From positions 62,001 to 126,000 of the forward strand of contig CACHCY010000001.1 of NCBI GenBank assembly GCA_902578495.1: a stretch of 64,000 nucleotides of DNA, given 5' to 3'. The notes under the pieces are model-generated. The model was given only the letters and a program-made list of their open reading frames with translations, made no database searches and had not been told where the DNA came from. A program made the position numbers and the translations under genes. Source of the stretch: an uncultured SAR86 cluster bacterium. Its GTDB lineage: Bacteria; Pseudomonadota; Gammaproteobacteria; Magnimaribacterales; AG-339-G14. This document shows positions 1 to 7,217 of this stretch, piece after piece; positions within the stretch are counted from its first letter, which is position 1; the number at the start of each line of letters is the position of its first letter.

Positions 1-1
1 A

Positions 2-106
2 GAGAAATCTACCATATCGAATTCAGAATTGAATAAAGTTCAAGCTGCAGTTGCAGTAAACAATCCAAGCGCTATTGACGACGAAGAGTGCGAAGCTTGC
101 CAATAA
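2..106 (+). CDS. nrdA: NrdA C-terminal end (ribonucleotide reductase large subunit), partial
   Basis: The window opens inside a reading frame ending in TAA at 104-106. Its last residues are DDEECEACQ, an acidic tail with a C-x-x-C pair. Class Ia NrdA proteins end in such a redox-active cysteine pair, which passes electrons from thioredoxin or glutaredoxin to the active site. Only 34 residues are visible, so the call rests on this tail and on nrdB starting 12 nt downstream in the usual nrdAB order. An AAAGGAGG ribosome-binding site for nrdB overlaps the stop codon. Confidence 0.8.
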   Translation, partial: EKSTISNSELNKVQAAVAVNNPSAIDDEECEACQ

Positions 107-118
107 AAGGAGGTATTT

Positions 119-1312
119 ATGCTTAGTTGGGATGATTTTGAAGAAAAGGAAGTGAAACCACTTCCACAAACGGAAATAGAGAGTTCTGTAAAAGAGGAGC
201 CAAAAAAGTCTGTTTCTAGTGAAGAAACACTTGGAGTTGCTTCACTTGACGATCTTGATATTGAAGCAGGGTTAGAGGATCTAGAAGGAGCATCATCACG
301 TGTGGATGTTGATCAAAAACAAATGATTAACTGTAGAGCAGATGTAAATCAACTTGTGCCATTCAAATACGACTGGGCCTGGCAAAAATATCTTGATGGT
401 AGTGCCAATCACTGGATGCCGCAGGAAATTAATATGACTGCTGATGTGGCTTTATGGAAAAGTAAGGACGGTCTTTCAGAGCAGGAAAGAATGATAGTGA
501 TGAGAAATCTAGGTTTTTTCTCAACTGCTGATTCACTTGTTGCTAATAATATTGTTTTGTCTGTGTACAAACATATTACTAACCCTGAATGCAGGCAATA
601 CCTTTTGAGACAAGCATTGGAAGAAGCAATTCATACCCATGCTTATCAATACGTCATTGAATCCTTAGGTATGGATGAAGGAGAAATATTTAATATGTAT
701 AGAGAAGTGCCATCCGTTGCAAAAAAAGCCGCGTGGGCCCTCCCTTTCACTCAATCCTTATCAAATCCTGACTTCAAAACAGGAACGACTGAAGAAGATA
801 AAATTCTTTTAAGAAACTTAATTGCATTCTATTGTGTTCTGGAAGGTATTTTCTTTTACTGTGGATTTACACAAATCCTTTCAATGGGTAATAGAAATAA
901 GATGACAGGCACAAGCGAGCAATTCCAATACATTCTTAGAGACGAATCTATGCATGTTAATTTTGGAATAGACATGATTAATCAAATAAAAATAGAGAAT
1001 CCAGAGCTTTGGGATGAAGAAATGCAATCAACTGCTCGAGAAATGATTCTTCAAGGGACTCAACTAGAAATTGAGTATGCTGAAGACACCATGCCTAATG
1101 GAATCCTTGGCATGAGCGCTGAAAGTATGACGGAATATCTAAAATTCATAGCTAACAGAAGGCTTACCCAAATTGGTTTGGAGGAAGCTTTTCCTAAAGC
1201 CTCAAATCCTTTCCCTTGGATGTCCGAAATCATGGACCTTAGAAAAGAGAAAAACTTCTTCGAAACTAGAGTTATTGAATATCAAACTGGCGGCGCACTC
1301 TCCTGGGATTAA
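119..1312 (+). CDS. nrdB: Ribonucleoside-diphosphate reductase beta subunit (class Ia, NrdB)
   Basis: This small subunit carries the diiron-tyrosyl radical used by NrdA to reduce ribonucleotides to deoxyribonucleotides in the cytoplasm. The 397-residue protein has the full ligand set: D138, E169 and H172 in an E-x-x-H motif, the radical tyrosine Y176, E242, and E276/H279 in RDESMH. It matches the long Pseudomonas-type NrdB rather than the shorter E. coli protein. The first ~60 residues are acidic and low complexity, as often seen in that branch. The ATG at 119 follows a strong AAAGGAGG site at 105-112. The tail ends in GGALSWD, the conserved region that contacts NrdA. Confidence 0.97.
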   Translation: MLSWDDFEEKEVKPLPQTEIESSVKEEPKKSVSSEETLGVASLDDLDIEAGLEDLEGASSRVDVDQKQMINCRADVNQLVPFKYDWAWQKYLDGSANHWMPQEINMTADVALWKSKDGLSEQERMIVMRNLGFFSTADSLVANNIVLSVYKHITNPECRQYLLRQALEEAIHTHAYQYVIESLGMDEGEIFNMYREVPSVAKKAAWALPFTQSLSNPDFKTGTTEEDKILLRNLIAFYCVLEGIFFYCGFTQILSMGNRNKMTGTSEQFQYILRDESMHVNFGIDMINQIKIENPELWDEEMQSTAREMILQGTQLEIEYAEDTMPNGILGMSAESMTEYLKFIANRRLTQIGLEEAFPKASNPFPWMSEIMDLRKEKNFFETRVIEYQTGGALSWD

Positions 1313-1326
1313 GCCGCTTGAAGTGA

Positions 1327-1367
1327 CTTGTGACACCTAAAATAATTGCTCATAGAGGTGTCACAAG
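1327..1367 (+). promoter_or_regulatory. Perfect 12-bp inverted repeat covering the GDPD start codon
   Basis: Positions 1327-1338 (CTTGTGACACCT) are exactly complementary to 1356-1367 (AGGTGTCACAAG), with a 17-nt loop. The proposed GTG start (1330-1332) is in the left arm. No T-run follows, so it does not look like a terminator. A stem of this length in the mRNA would hide the start codon and could make translation depend on ribosomes leaving nrdB. The role is inferred. Confidence 0.55.
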
Positions 1368-2031
1368 GAACGATCAAGAAAACACCCTTCCTGCATTCCA
1401 TAAAGCCTTTTCAGAAGGCGCTGATGGCTTAGAAATAGACGTAAGACTATCAAAAGATAAAAAACCTATTATTTTTCATGATGAAGATACATCGAGACTG
1501 TTCAAAAAAAGTCTAGAAATAAAAAAATCAAACTTCTTAGAACTTGAGGCTCTCGGAAATAATGAAAATCGAATTCCTCTTCTGGATGAGGTATTAGATT
1601 TTTTACCTCAAAATAAAGAATGCTTTATTGAGATAAAGTCAGATGCTAGTACCGTCCCATTTTTAGATAAGCTGAGAATAGAAAAAAAGAACATAACTTT
1701 TTTGTCTTTCGATAAAAATGTTGTATCTGCTTTAAAAAAAAGATTCCCTAATAAATTGGCGTTTCAGAGTTTTCATACACTTCAGATTGAAAAGTATGGG
1801 ATAAAAAAAATTTTAGAATTTTATAAAAAAGGTAATTCGGATGGTTTATCAATTGATGTTACAGACCTTTCGAATAAAACAATCGATAAACTTCTTGAGA
1901 AGAAAATAGATTTGATTATATGGACCTTAAATTCAATGGGAAGATTAAAGGAATTAAGTAAAAAAAATATACGAGCCATAATCACTGACGAGGTGAAAGA
2001 CTTTGCAGATTTTTTGAAGAGAAAGAGCTAA
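1330..2031 (+). CDS. Glycerophosphodiester phosphodiesterase family protein (UgpQ/GDPD-like)
   Basis: A predicted cytoplasmic enzyme hydrolysing glycerophosphodiesters to glycerol-3-phosphate and an alcohol. The 233-residue length suits a single GDPD TIM barrel. Visible family signatures are HRG at 8-10, E35 and D37 in the metal-binding E-x-D, H50 in IIFHDED, E101/K103 (EIKSD) and a late IIWTLN strand. There is no signal peptide. I take the GTG at 1330 as start because it puts HRG close to the N-terminus, as in the family. It lies 17 nt after nrdB and sits inside a perfect 12-bp inverted repeat (separate entry). The exact substrate is unknown. Confidence 0.85.
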   Translation: MTPKIIAHRGVTRNDQENTLPAFHKAFSEGADGLEIDVRLSKDKKPIIFHDEDTSRLFKKSLEIKKSNFLELEALGNNENRIPLLDEVLDFLPQNKECFIEIKSDASTVPFLDKLRIEKKNITFLSFDKNVVSALKKRFPNKLAFQSFHTLQIEKYGIKKILEFYKKGNSDGLSIDVTDLSNKTIDKLLEKKIDLIIWTLNSMGRLKELSKKNIRAIITDEVKDFADFLKRKS

Positions 2032-2059
2032 GTTTTCTATAAAAATTTGTACTTTGAGA

Positions 2060-2968
2060 TTAACCTTTTTGAATCAATTCAAAAATTTTCATAGATTGAT
2101 CACCGCCTTGAAAACAAAGTTTTGCATCTTTCATGTCTGAAATTTGATCCCAATTATCAGCAATATTTTCGGCATCCATTTTATCTGCGGTACCAAGATT
2201 TACACCGATTGTTTCATGGATCATAACTCTTGCAAAAACGCCTGCTCCTGCAGCCATAATAACTCCTGTTGGAGCATCATCAGAAACCATATAGGTTACA
2301 GCGGGGGTTACATACTGAGGCTCTAGTCTCTCAAGAACTTCTCCTGGCATCAACTCCTCGGTCATTCTCGTTGCTGCGACAGGTGCTAAAGCGTTACATT
2401 TAATATTGTATTTTGCTCCTTCAAGTTTAAGGGTATTCATCAATCCAACAACTCCCATTTTCGCAGCACCGTAATTGGTTTGACCAAAATTTCCGTAAAG
2501 TCCACTAGAAGATGAAGTCATGACAATCCTTCCATAGTTTTGTTCTTTCATTATTTCCCAAACCGCCTTAGTGCAATTCACAGAGCCCATTAGGTGAACT
2601 TCCATAACTATTCTAAAATCTTCATCTTCAACTTTAGAAAAGCTTTTATCTCTTAAAATTCCTGCATTGTTAACAAGAATATCGATACGACCATAAGCAT
2701 CCATGGTCTGTTGCACCATCTCTTTGACTTGATCTGCATCAGTAACGCTGGCTCCATTAGCAATAGCCTCGCCTCCAGCTGCTTTAATTTCTTCAACAAC
2801 TTTTTCAGCCGCAGAAGATGACCCTTTAGAAGCACCATCCACACTTCCTCCCAAATCATTTACAACTACTTTTGCACCCCTAGACGCTAAATCTAAAGCA
2901 TGCGATCTGCCTAAGCCTCCACCGGCACCTGTTACTATTGCTACTTTGTCATCAAACCTTATGGACAT
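2060..2968 (-). CDS. SDR-family (3R)-hydroxyacyl-CoA dehydrogenase-like protein (MFE-2/HSD17B4-type SDR domain)
   Basis: A 302-residue short-chain dehydrogenase, probably oxidising 3-hydroxyacyl-CoA or a similar lipid intermediate with NAD. The Rossmann motif TGAGGGLG is at 13-20, NNAG at 100-103, the catalytic serine in the TSSSSG stretch (151-156), Y166 and K170. The VNDLGGS and YGNFGQTNYGAAK segments closely resemble the SDR domain of peroxisomal multifunctional enzyme type 2. The hydratase and SCP2 domains of that enzyme are absent. It is divergent from the thiolase-like gene. The nearby acyl-CoA dehydrogenase (8178-9380) also points to fatty acid or isoprenoid acyl-CoA breakdown. Substrate is not determinable. 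Confidence 0.82.
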   Translation of the reverse strand: MSIRFDDKVAIVTGAGGGLGRSHALDLASRGAKVVVNDLGGSVDGASKGSSSAAEKVVEEIKAAGGEAIANGASVTDADQVKEMVQQTMDAYGRIDILVNNAGILRDKSFSKVEDEDFRIVMEVHLMGSVNCTKAVWEIMKEQNYGRIVMTSSSSGLYGNFGQTNYGAAKMGVVGLMNTLKLEGAKYNIKCNALAPVAATRMTEELMPGEVLERLEPQYVTPAVTYMVSDDAPTGVIMAAGAGVFARVMIHETIGVNLGTADKMDAENIADNWDQISDMKDAKLCFQGGDQSMKIFELIQKG

Positions 2969-3041
2969 TAGAACTCCTTTCGATAAAATAAATTTTTTTG
3001 AATGCGTAATCTTACCCTTTGTTAGCCTTCATTCAAACCTG

Positions 3042-4577
3042 ATGACAAAAAGAAAATCTGATCTTGATCTCTCGCCCGTTTTTATTGGTATAGGCGACTT
3101 TGTCGATAAAAATACGTTGGAAAAATCGCTTAATCCACTAGAACTCTTTTCCCTTACAGCAAGAAAAGCCTTAGCTGACACTCAGATTAAAAATTTACAT
3201 GAACACATAGATTATGTCGGAACCGTTAGGCTTTCAGTAGATTATCCCACAGCTACCAATCAGGATAGCTTTGGCTACAAAAATATATCTCATTCTATTG
3301 CTAACAGTCTGAACATAAGGGCTAAAGAATTTGTTTACACATCTATGGGTGGAAATGCTCCACAGGTTCTTATAGAAGATGCTGCAAAAAATATACTTTC
3401 AGGAGATATTAATTGTGCTTTGTTGAATGGAGGTGAGACCCTCAAAACGATGATAGATATTTTGAAGTCTGGAGAGAATCTTGATTGGTACGACGATCCA
3501 AAAACTAGACCTCGAGAAATAGGAGAAAATGAACTTGGATTTAATGAGTATGAAAAAAACCATAAAATGGACTTGCCTACCAATGTTTATCCTCTTTTTG
3601 CTCAGGCTTTAAGAAAGGAACAAAAAAAGACTGCGGATGAACATCTGAGAGATTGTGCTCATTTATTTTCGAAGTTCTCAAAGATTGCCGCAGATAATCC
3701 TTATTCTTGGTTTCAAACCTATAGATCTCCAGAAGATATCTCTGAAGTATCTCAAAGTAATAGATATGTTGGTTATCCTTACACAAAATACCTCAACTCA
3801 GTCATTAGAGTAAACATGGGGTCATCTTTGGTTTTGACTTCATACGGTTACGCAAAACAATTAGGAATTCCTGAAAATAAATGTATCTTTCTCACAGGCT
3901 TATCAATTGCGAATGATGTCTGGAATGTATCAGAAAGGCCGTCCCTTACTGATTCACCTGCCATAAAATTTTGTATTTCAAATGCCTTTAACCAGAGCAA
4001 TACCATTTTGGAAGATTATAAATATTTTGATATTTATTCTTGTTTTCCATCTGCCGTCCAAGTTGCTATGAAAGAAATTGGAATAAATGATGATTTTGAA
4101 AGACCATTAACAGTAACCGGAGGTTTGCCCTATTTTGGAGGACCCGGAAATAGTTACACAATAATGTCTACATCAGAAATGGTAAGAAAATTACGTTCTG
4201 ATCCTGGCAAAGGTTTGTTAACTGCTAATAGTTGGTTTCTAACTAAGCATGCTGCCATGACTCTTTCTTCTTCTAAGCCTGAAGAAAGGTTATCTTTAGA
4301 AAAGAGTAAATCCATTCAAAATGAAATAAATTCTACGAAAATTAAAAATTTGGTAGAACAAGCAAATGGCGATGGAAAAATTGATACGTACACAATAATT
4401 AATGGAAGAAAAAAACTAGAATGTGCAATAATTATTGGCACTCTAGAGAATGGCTCTAGATTTTTAGCTAATTCTTCAGATGATCAAGACCTTGCAAGCA
4501 TTCTTGACAAGGATCTTTTAGATCTTCCTGTAAAAGTTGAACATAAAAACAATAAAAATTACTTTAAATTAATATGA
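3042..4577 (+). CDS. Thiolase-superfamily protein (acetyl-CoA acetyltransferase-like), nucleophilic cysteine replaced
   Basis: A 511-residue thiolase-fold protein. I start it at the ATG at 3042 (MTKRKSDL); an earlier in-frame ATG at 2946 would overlap the divergent SDR gene. The segment where ordinary thiolases carry the acyl-accepting cysteine reads TSMGGNAPQ with no Cys, and the C-terminal GHP-type histidine region reads GGLPYFGGPGNSY. A conserved YSCFPSAV segment is present. These marks define a known subgroup annotated as acetyl-CoA acetyltransferase, so chemistry different from classical thiolysis is likely. The stop overlaps the mdh start (ATGA), implying one transcript and coupled translation. 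Confidence 0.75.
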   Translation: MTKRKSDLDLSPVFIGIGDFVDKNTLEKSLNPLELFSLTARKALADTQIKNLHEHIDYVGTVRLSVDYPTATNQDSFGYKNISHSIANSLNIRAKEFVYTSMGGNAPQVLIEDAAKNILSGDINCALLNGGETLKTMIDILKSGENLDWYDDPKTRPREIGENELGFNEYEKNHKMDLPTNVYPLFAQALRKEQKKTADEHLRDCAHLFSKFSKIAADNPYSWFQTYRSPEDISEVSQSNRYVGYPYTKYLNSVIRVNMGSSLVLTSYGYAKQLGIPENKCIFLTGLSIANDVWNVSERPSLTDSPAIKFCISNAFNQSNTILEDYKYFDIYSCFPSAVQVAMKEIGINDDFERPLTVTGGLPYFGGPGNSYTIMSTSEMVRKLRSDPGKGLLTANSWFLTKHAAMTLSSSKPEERLSLEKSKSIQNEINSTKIKNLVEQANGDGKIDTYTIINGRKKLECAIIIGTLENGSRFLANSSDDQDLASILDKDLLDLPVKVEHKNNKNYFKLI

Positions 4578-5569
4578 AAGAAATAAACGTACTAGTTACT
4601 GGAGCTGCAGGTCAGATCTCTTATTCTTTACTTCCTAGGTTAATCAGTGGAGAAACCTTTGGTTCAAATACAAAGGTAAACCTTAAGTTAGTCGAAATTC
4701 CTCCAGTATTGGATAAATTGCAAGGAACAGTTTTAGAGCTTGAGGATTGTGGATTTTCAAATTGTGGATCAATTATGTCTACGTCTGATATAAATGAAGC
4801 GGCTGAAGATTGTGACTGGGCTTTGCTAGTTGGCAGCATACCGAGAGGGATAACAATTAACGGCAAAAAGATTGAAGAAAGAGGAGATCTTTTACACGTT
4901 AACGGAGGTATTTTCACAGATCAAGGAAAAGCCATTGGAACTAAAGGGAAAGAAGACGCAAAAATCCTTGTTGTTGGAAATCCAGCAAATACGAATGCGC
5001 TTATAGGAAAATCTAACTCGAATAATAACTCTCAGTTGTGGATGGCAATGACCGCATTGGATGCAAATAGAGCAAAAGCCCAAGTTTCCATCAAAACTAA
5101 TCGATCCATAGAGGATATAAAAGGAATGACCATATGGGGAAACCATAGTCCAACTATGTATCCCGATCTAGATAATGCATCTATTGATGGGAAATCAGTT
5201 TCAGAGATCATAAATGATAGCAATTGGATAGAGAATGACTTCTTAGTCAGAGTTCAACAAAGGGGAAAAGAAATCATAGATGCTAGAGGAGCTTCTTCAG
5301 CAGCATCTGCTGCAAATGCTGCTATAGATACAGTGAAAAATGTAGAAAATGATACTGAGGAAGATACCTGGTTCAGTGCTGCTGTTGCATCTGATGGGAG
5401 TTATGGCGTCCCTGAAGGACTGATATTTGGGTATCCACTTAGGACGGAAAATGGAAAAGTCGAAATCGTTCAAGATCTTGAACTAAAAGACTATGCAAAG
5501 GCAAAAATTGAAATTACTACTAATGAGCTCTTAGAAGAGAAAGAAGAAGTAAAAGACCTTATAGCCTAA
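4574..5569 (+). CDS. mdh: Malate dehydrogenase (cytosolic/Thermus type) with enlarged active-site loop
   Basis: NAD-dependent interconversion of malate and oxaloacetate. The 331-residue protein has the Rossmann loop TGAAGQI (9-15), VVGNPANTNALI (133-144), the ALDANRAKAQ segment and the catalytic histidine H191 in WGNHSPTMYPD. It belongs to the cytosolic-type MDH group, not the E. coli type. In the substrate-specificity loop, relatives have PR-x5-R-x-DLL; here the two arginines R91 and R103 are separated by 11 residues (GITINGKKIEE), about six more than usual. This could change substrate range or loop closure. It overlaps the upstream gene by 4 nt and ends directly against the convergent gene at 5570. 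Confidence 0.87.
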   Translation: MKEINVLVTGAAGQISYSLLPRLISGETFGSNTKVNLKLVEIPPVLDKLQGTVLELEDCGFSNCGSIMSTSDINEAAEDCDWALLVGSIPRGITINGKKIEERGDLLHVNGGIFTDQGKAIGTKGKEDAKILVVGNPANTNALIGKSNSNNNSQLWMAMTALDANRAKAQVSIKTNRSIEDIKGMTIWGNHSPTMYPDLDNASIDGKSVSEIINDSNWIENDFLVRVQQRGKEIIDARGASSAASAANAAIDTVKNVENDTEEDTWFSAAVASDGSYGVPEGLIFGYPLRTENGKVEIVQDLELKDYAKAKIEITTNELLEEKEEVKDLIA

Positions 5570-5836
5570 TTATTTTTTTCTTATTATCAGGCCAATCAAA
5601 AGAATTGATGCTAAAGCAATAATTCCTTCTTCGCCTAAGGCTTTTAAAGCAGATGATAAGTTTTGAAATACTTGGCCAAAGAACGGTGTTTCGGGTCCAA
5701 AAATAACTCCAAAGAGAACCGAAACGGCTACAAATAGAGCTAATATTTCTGTAAACCTAAAAAGAAACTTCCTAATTTTTTTTATTTTAGGAACTTTTAA
5801 GCTATCGATTGGTTTTTTTATTTTGAAATTACGCAT
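5570..5836 (-). CDS. Small membrane protein A, paralogue of the next gene; function unknown
   Basis: I do not recognise a family. The 88-residue protein has a basic, Lys-rich N-terminus (about 1-27) and two hydrophobic segments (about 30-47 and 70-85) separated by a glycine-containing stretch. The segment FGVIFGPETPFFGQVFQNLSS followed by ALGEEGI aligns with FGESWFFGEVLGNLL...LGDNGI in the protein encoded at 5888-6118, so the two look like a tandem duplication. A hairpin with a T-run separates the genes, so this copy may rely on read-through. The stop directly abuts that of convergent mdh. Confidence 0.55.
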   Translation of the reverse strand: MRNFKIKKPIDSLKVPKIKKIRKFLFRFTEILALFVAVSVLFGVIFGPETPFFGQVFQNLSSALKALGEEGIIALASILLIGLIIRKK

Positions 5837-5843
5837 CGAATTT

Positions 5844-5874
5844 AAAAAACTAGGGGAAATTATCCCCTAGTTTT
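5844..5874 (-). terminator. Rho-independent terminator after small membrane protein B
   Basis: A perfect 12-bp stem, 5846-5857 with 5863-5874, surrounds a 5-nt AATTA loop. The stem top is TAGGGGA/TCCCCTA. Read on the minus strand it is followed by T residues (complement of A5844-5849). It would terminate transcripts of the 5888-6118 gene and lies just upstream of the 5570-5836 gene, which may therefore be expressed by partial read-through. Confidence 0.8.
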
Positions 5875-5887
5875 ATTAAAGCATCTA

Positions 5888-6118
5888 TTATCGAAGTAAA
5901 TTGATAAGAATTGCTGCAACAAGAAGACCTACAATACCGTTGTCACCAAGAGTTTGAACAACAGCTAATAGGTTTCCTAGCACTTCTCCGAAGAACCAAG
6001 ACTCTCCAAAAACAATACCGGCAACTACTCCTAAGGCAATTACTCCAATTAAAATACCAGTAAGACCTTTTACAAGATCACCAATCATCTTAAATGCATT
6101 ATCCATAATATCTCCCAT
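5888..6118 (-). CDS. Small membrane protein B, paralogue of the preceding gene; function unknown
   Basis: A 76-residue protein of unknown function with two predicted membrane segments (about 17-36 and 58-75) linked by GESWFFGEVLGNLLAVVQTL and a Gly-Asp-Asn-Gly turn. It aligns through most of its length with the neighbouring 88-residue protein but lacks the long basic N-terminus. The start ATG at 6118 is preceded by a weak purine-rich GGGAGAT. A TATAAT hexamer lies 19 nt upstream on the minus strand and the gene has its own terminator, so it looks like an independently and possibly strongly expressed short transcript. Confidence 0.6.
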   Translation of the reverse strand: MGDIMDNAFKMIGDLVKGLTGILIGVIALGVVAGIVFGESWFFGEVLGNLLAVVQTLGDNGIVGLLVAAILINLLR

Positions 6119-6347
6119 ATGGTTATAGATGAAGTTATTATAATTTCTTGATGAAACTTGCTCTAATTTTTCGACCTTTATGTCATCTTTTCTTTTAAAA
6201 TTGTCAAGCTTTATAAAAATTGATGTTTTTCTGAGCTTTTTTTTGTCAAATAATAAATATTAGTGCAATCATAATCCGTTGGTCGGAAGAATTTTAATCG
6301 ATCAAAGCCCTCATAATCCACTGATCGAGATATCAGATTGTATTGAG
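6119..6347. other. Intergenic region with two tRNA-anticodon-like imperfect repeats
   Basis: This 229-nt gap between two minus-strand genes has no convincing ORF. It contains CATAATCCGTTGGTCG near 6270 and CATAATCCACTGATCG near 6312, imperfect direct repeats about 42 nt apart. Both resemble the anticodon arm and variable loop of CAU-anticodon tRNAs, but no T-loop, D-arm or acceptor pairing can be found. I treat them as chance or decayed fragments. Confidence 0.4.
6137..6142 (-). promoter_or_regulatory. Candidate -10 box for small membrane protein B
   Basis: The minus strand reads TATAAT at 6142-6137, 19 nt before the ATG at 6118. I find no good -35 at the ideal distance. A TTGACA lies further upstream at 6207-6202 without a clear matching -10, so the promoter assignment is weak. 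Confidence 0.35.
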
Positions 6348-6815
6348 CTAGTTTTTTCTAACTTCTGCATAAACTTCACTTGTTCCATCTTTATATAAAA
6401 TGAGAACATCATAAGGAGTGAATTTATCTCCAACTTCCATTCCAGGTGAACCCATTGGCATGCCAGGAACAGACAAACCTAAGGCATTTGGATTATTTTC
6501 AGCAAGAAATTGAGAAATATACTTACCTGGAATATGACCTTCAAAGACATATCCTTCTTTTGAAACGGCAGTATGACAGGATCGGTACTCGGGCTTTATT
6601 CCAAATTTCTCTTTAATGGGTAGAAGGTTTTGATGATCCTCTGGAGACGTTTCAAAATCTAAACTTTCGAGGTGCATCATCCATTTTTTACAACATCCAC
6701 AAGTGGGTGTCTTATGAACTATTAAAGAACGATCGTTATCTAAGCTTTCAAGATTTGTTGAAGCTAAAGATAATGAAATAGAGAGAAATATAAGAATTAA
6801 GATATTTTTTTTCAT
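6348..6815 (-). CDS. DUF411 (COG3019-type) exported metal-binding protein
   Basis: A 155-residue protein with a Sec-type signal peptide (about 1-19: basic MKKN, then a Leu/Ile/Ser-rich core). The DUF411 hallmark HKTPTCGCCKKWMMHL follows, with C39, C41 and C42, then RSCHTAV, GHIPGKYI and a Met-rich PGMPMGSPGMEVG segment. DUF411 proteins are putative periplasmic metal-binding proteins, often found near copper-handling genes; the Cys and Met clusters suit a soft metal such as copper. No copper genes are next to it here, so the role is inferred from the family only. Confidence 0.82.
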   Translation of the reverse strand: MKKNILILIFLSISLSLASTNLESLDNDRSLIVHKTPTCGCCKKWMMHLESLDFETSPEDHQNLLPIKEKFGIKPEYRSCHTAVSKEGYVFEGHIPGKYISQFLAENNPNALGLSVPGMPMGSPGMEVGDKFTPYDVLILYKDGTSEVYAEVRKN

Positions 6816-6863
6816 ACGTAAATCATAGCAAGAATTAACTTATTGAATAAAGCTCATGGAGCA

Positions 6864-7217
6864 TCAAATTTTTTTGTATTTAGGATTATCAATATCAATT
6901 TTTTTTTCAGTCAACTTATAAAGAAAATCAATAAAGCTTTTATCTGAGATATCAATTTCATTATTTCTAATTTTTTCTGCAAGCTTGTCTGCAGAAAAGT
7001 CTTTTTCTTTTATTAAGTCTGCGCCTAATTTTGAAAAATCTTCATTAATTTTTTTGCCTAAATCTAGTTCTCTTTTAATAATACTAAGAACGTTCGAAAC
7101 TATCTGAAGCTTGAATCTTTTATTTGCTGGATAGTCTTCTGACTTTGTTTCAGCGTTTATAAAATCAATCACTGCATCCAATAATTCAGATGCTGATGGT
7201 CTATCAAATACTGTCAT
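6864..7217 (-). CDS. DUF6285-type protein, partner of the phosphotransferase
   Basis: A 117-residue, mainly helical, charged protein opening with RPSASELLDAVIDFINAE and continuing KLQIVSNVLSIIKREL, the pattern of DUF6285. Family members are usually encoded directly beside an APH-type kinase and an acyl-CoA dehydrogenase, as here. The start overlaps the kinase stop by 4 nt, so the two are probably made in fixed ratio and may interact. Biochemical function is unknown. Confidence 0.7.
   Translation of the reverse strand: MTVFDRPSASELLDAVIDFINAETKSEDYPANKRFKLQIVSNVLSIIKRELDLGKKINEDFSKLGADLIKEKDFSADKLAEKIRNNEIDISDKSFIDFLYKLTEKKIDIDNPKYKKI

Noticed and set aside
2946..3041. Longer N-terminus for the thiolase-like protein
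   Set aside because: The extra 32 residues overlap the divergent SDR start, lack family similarity and contain no ribosome-binding site.
6265..6335. Two tRNA-like fragments (CATAATCCGTTGGTCG and CATAATCCACTGATCG)
   Set aside because: They resemble the anticodon arm of CAU tRNAs, but no D-arm, T-loop or acceptor stem can be paired around either, so no tRNA gene is called.
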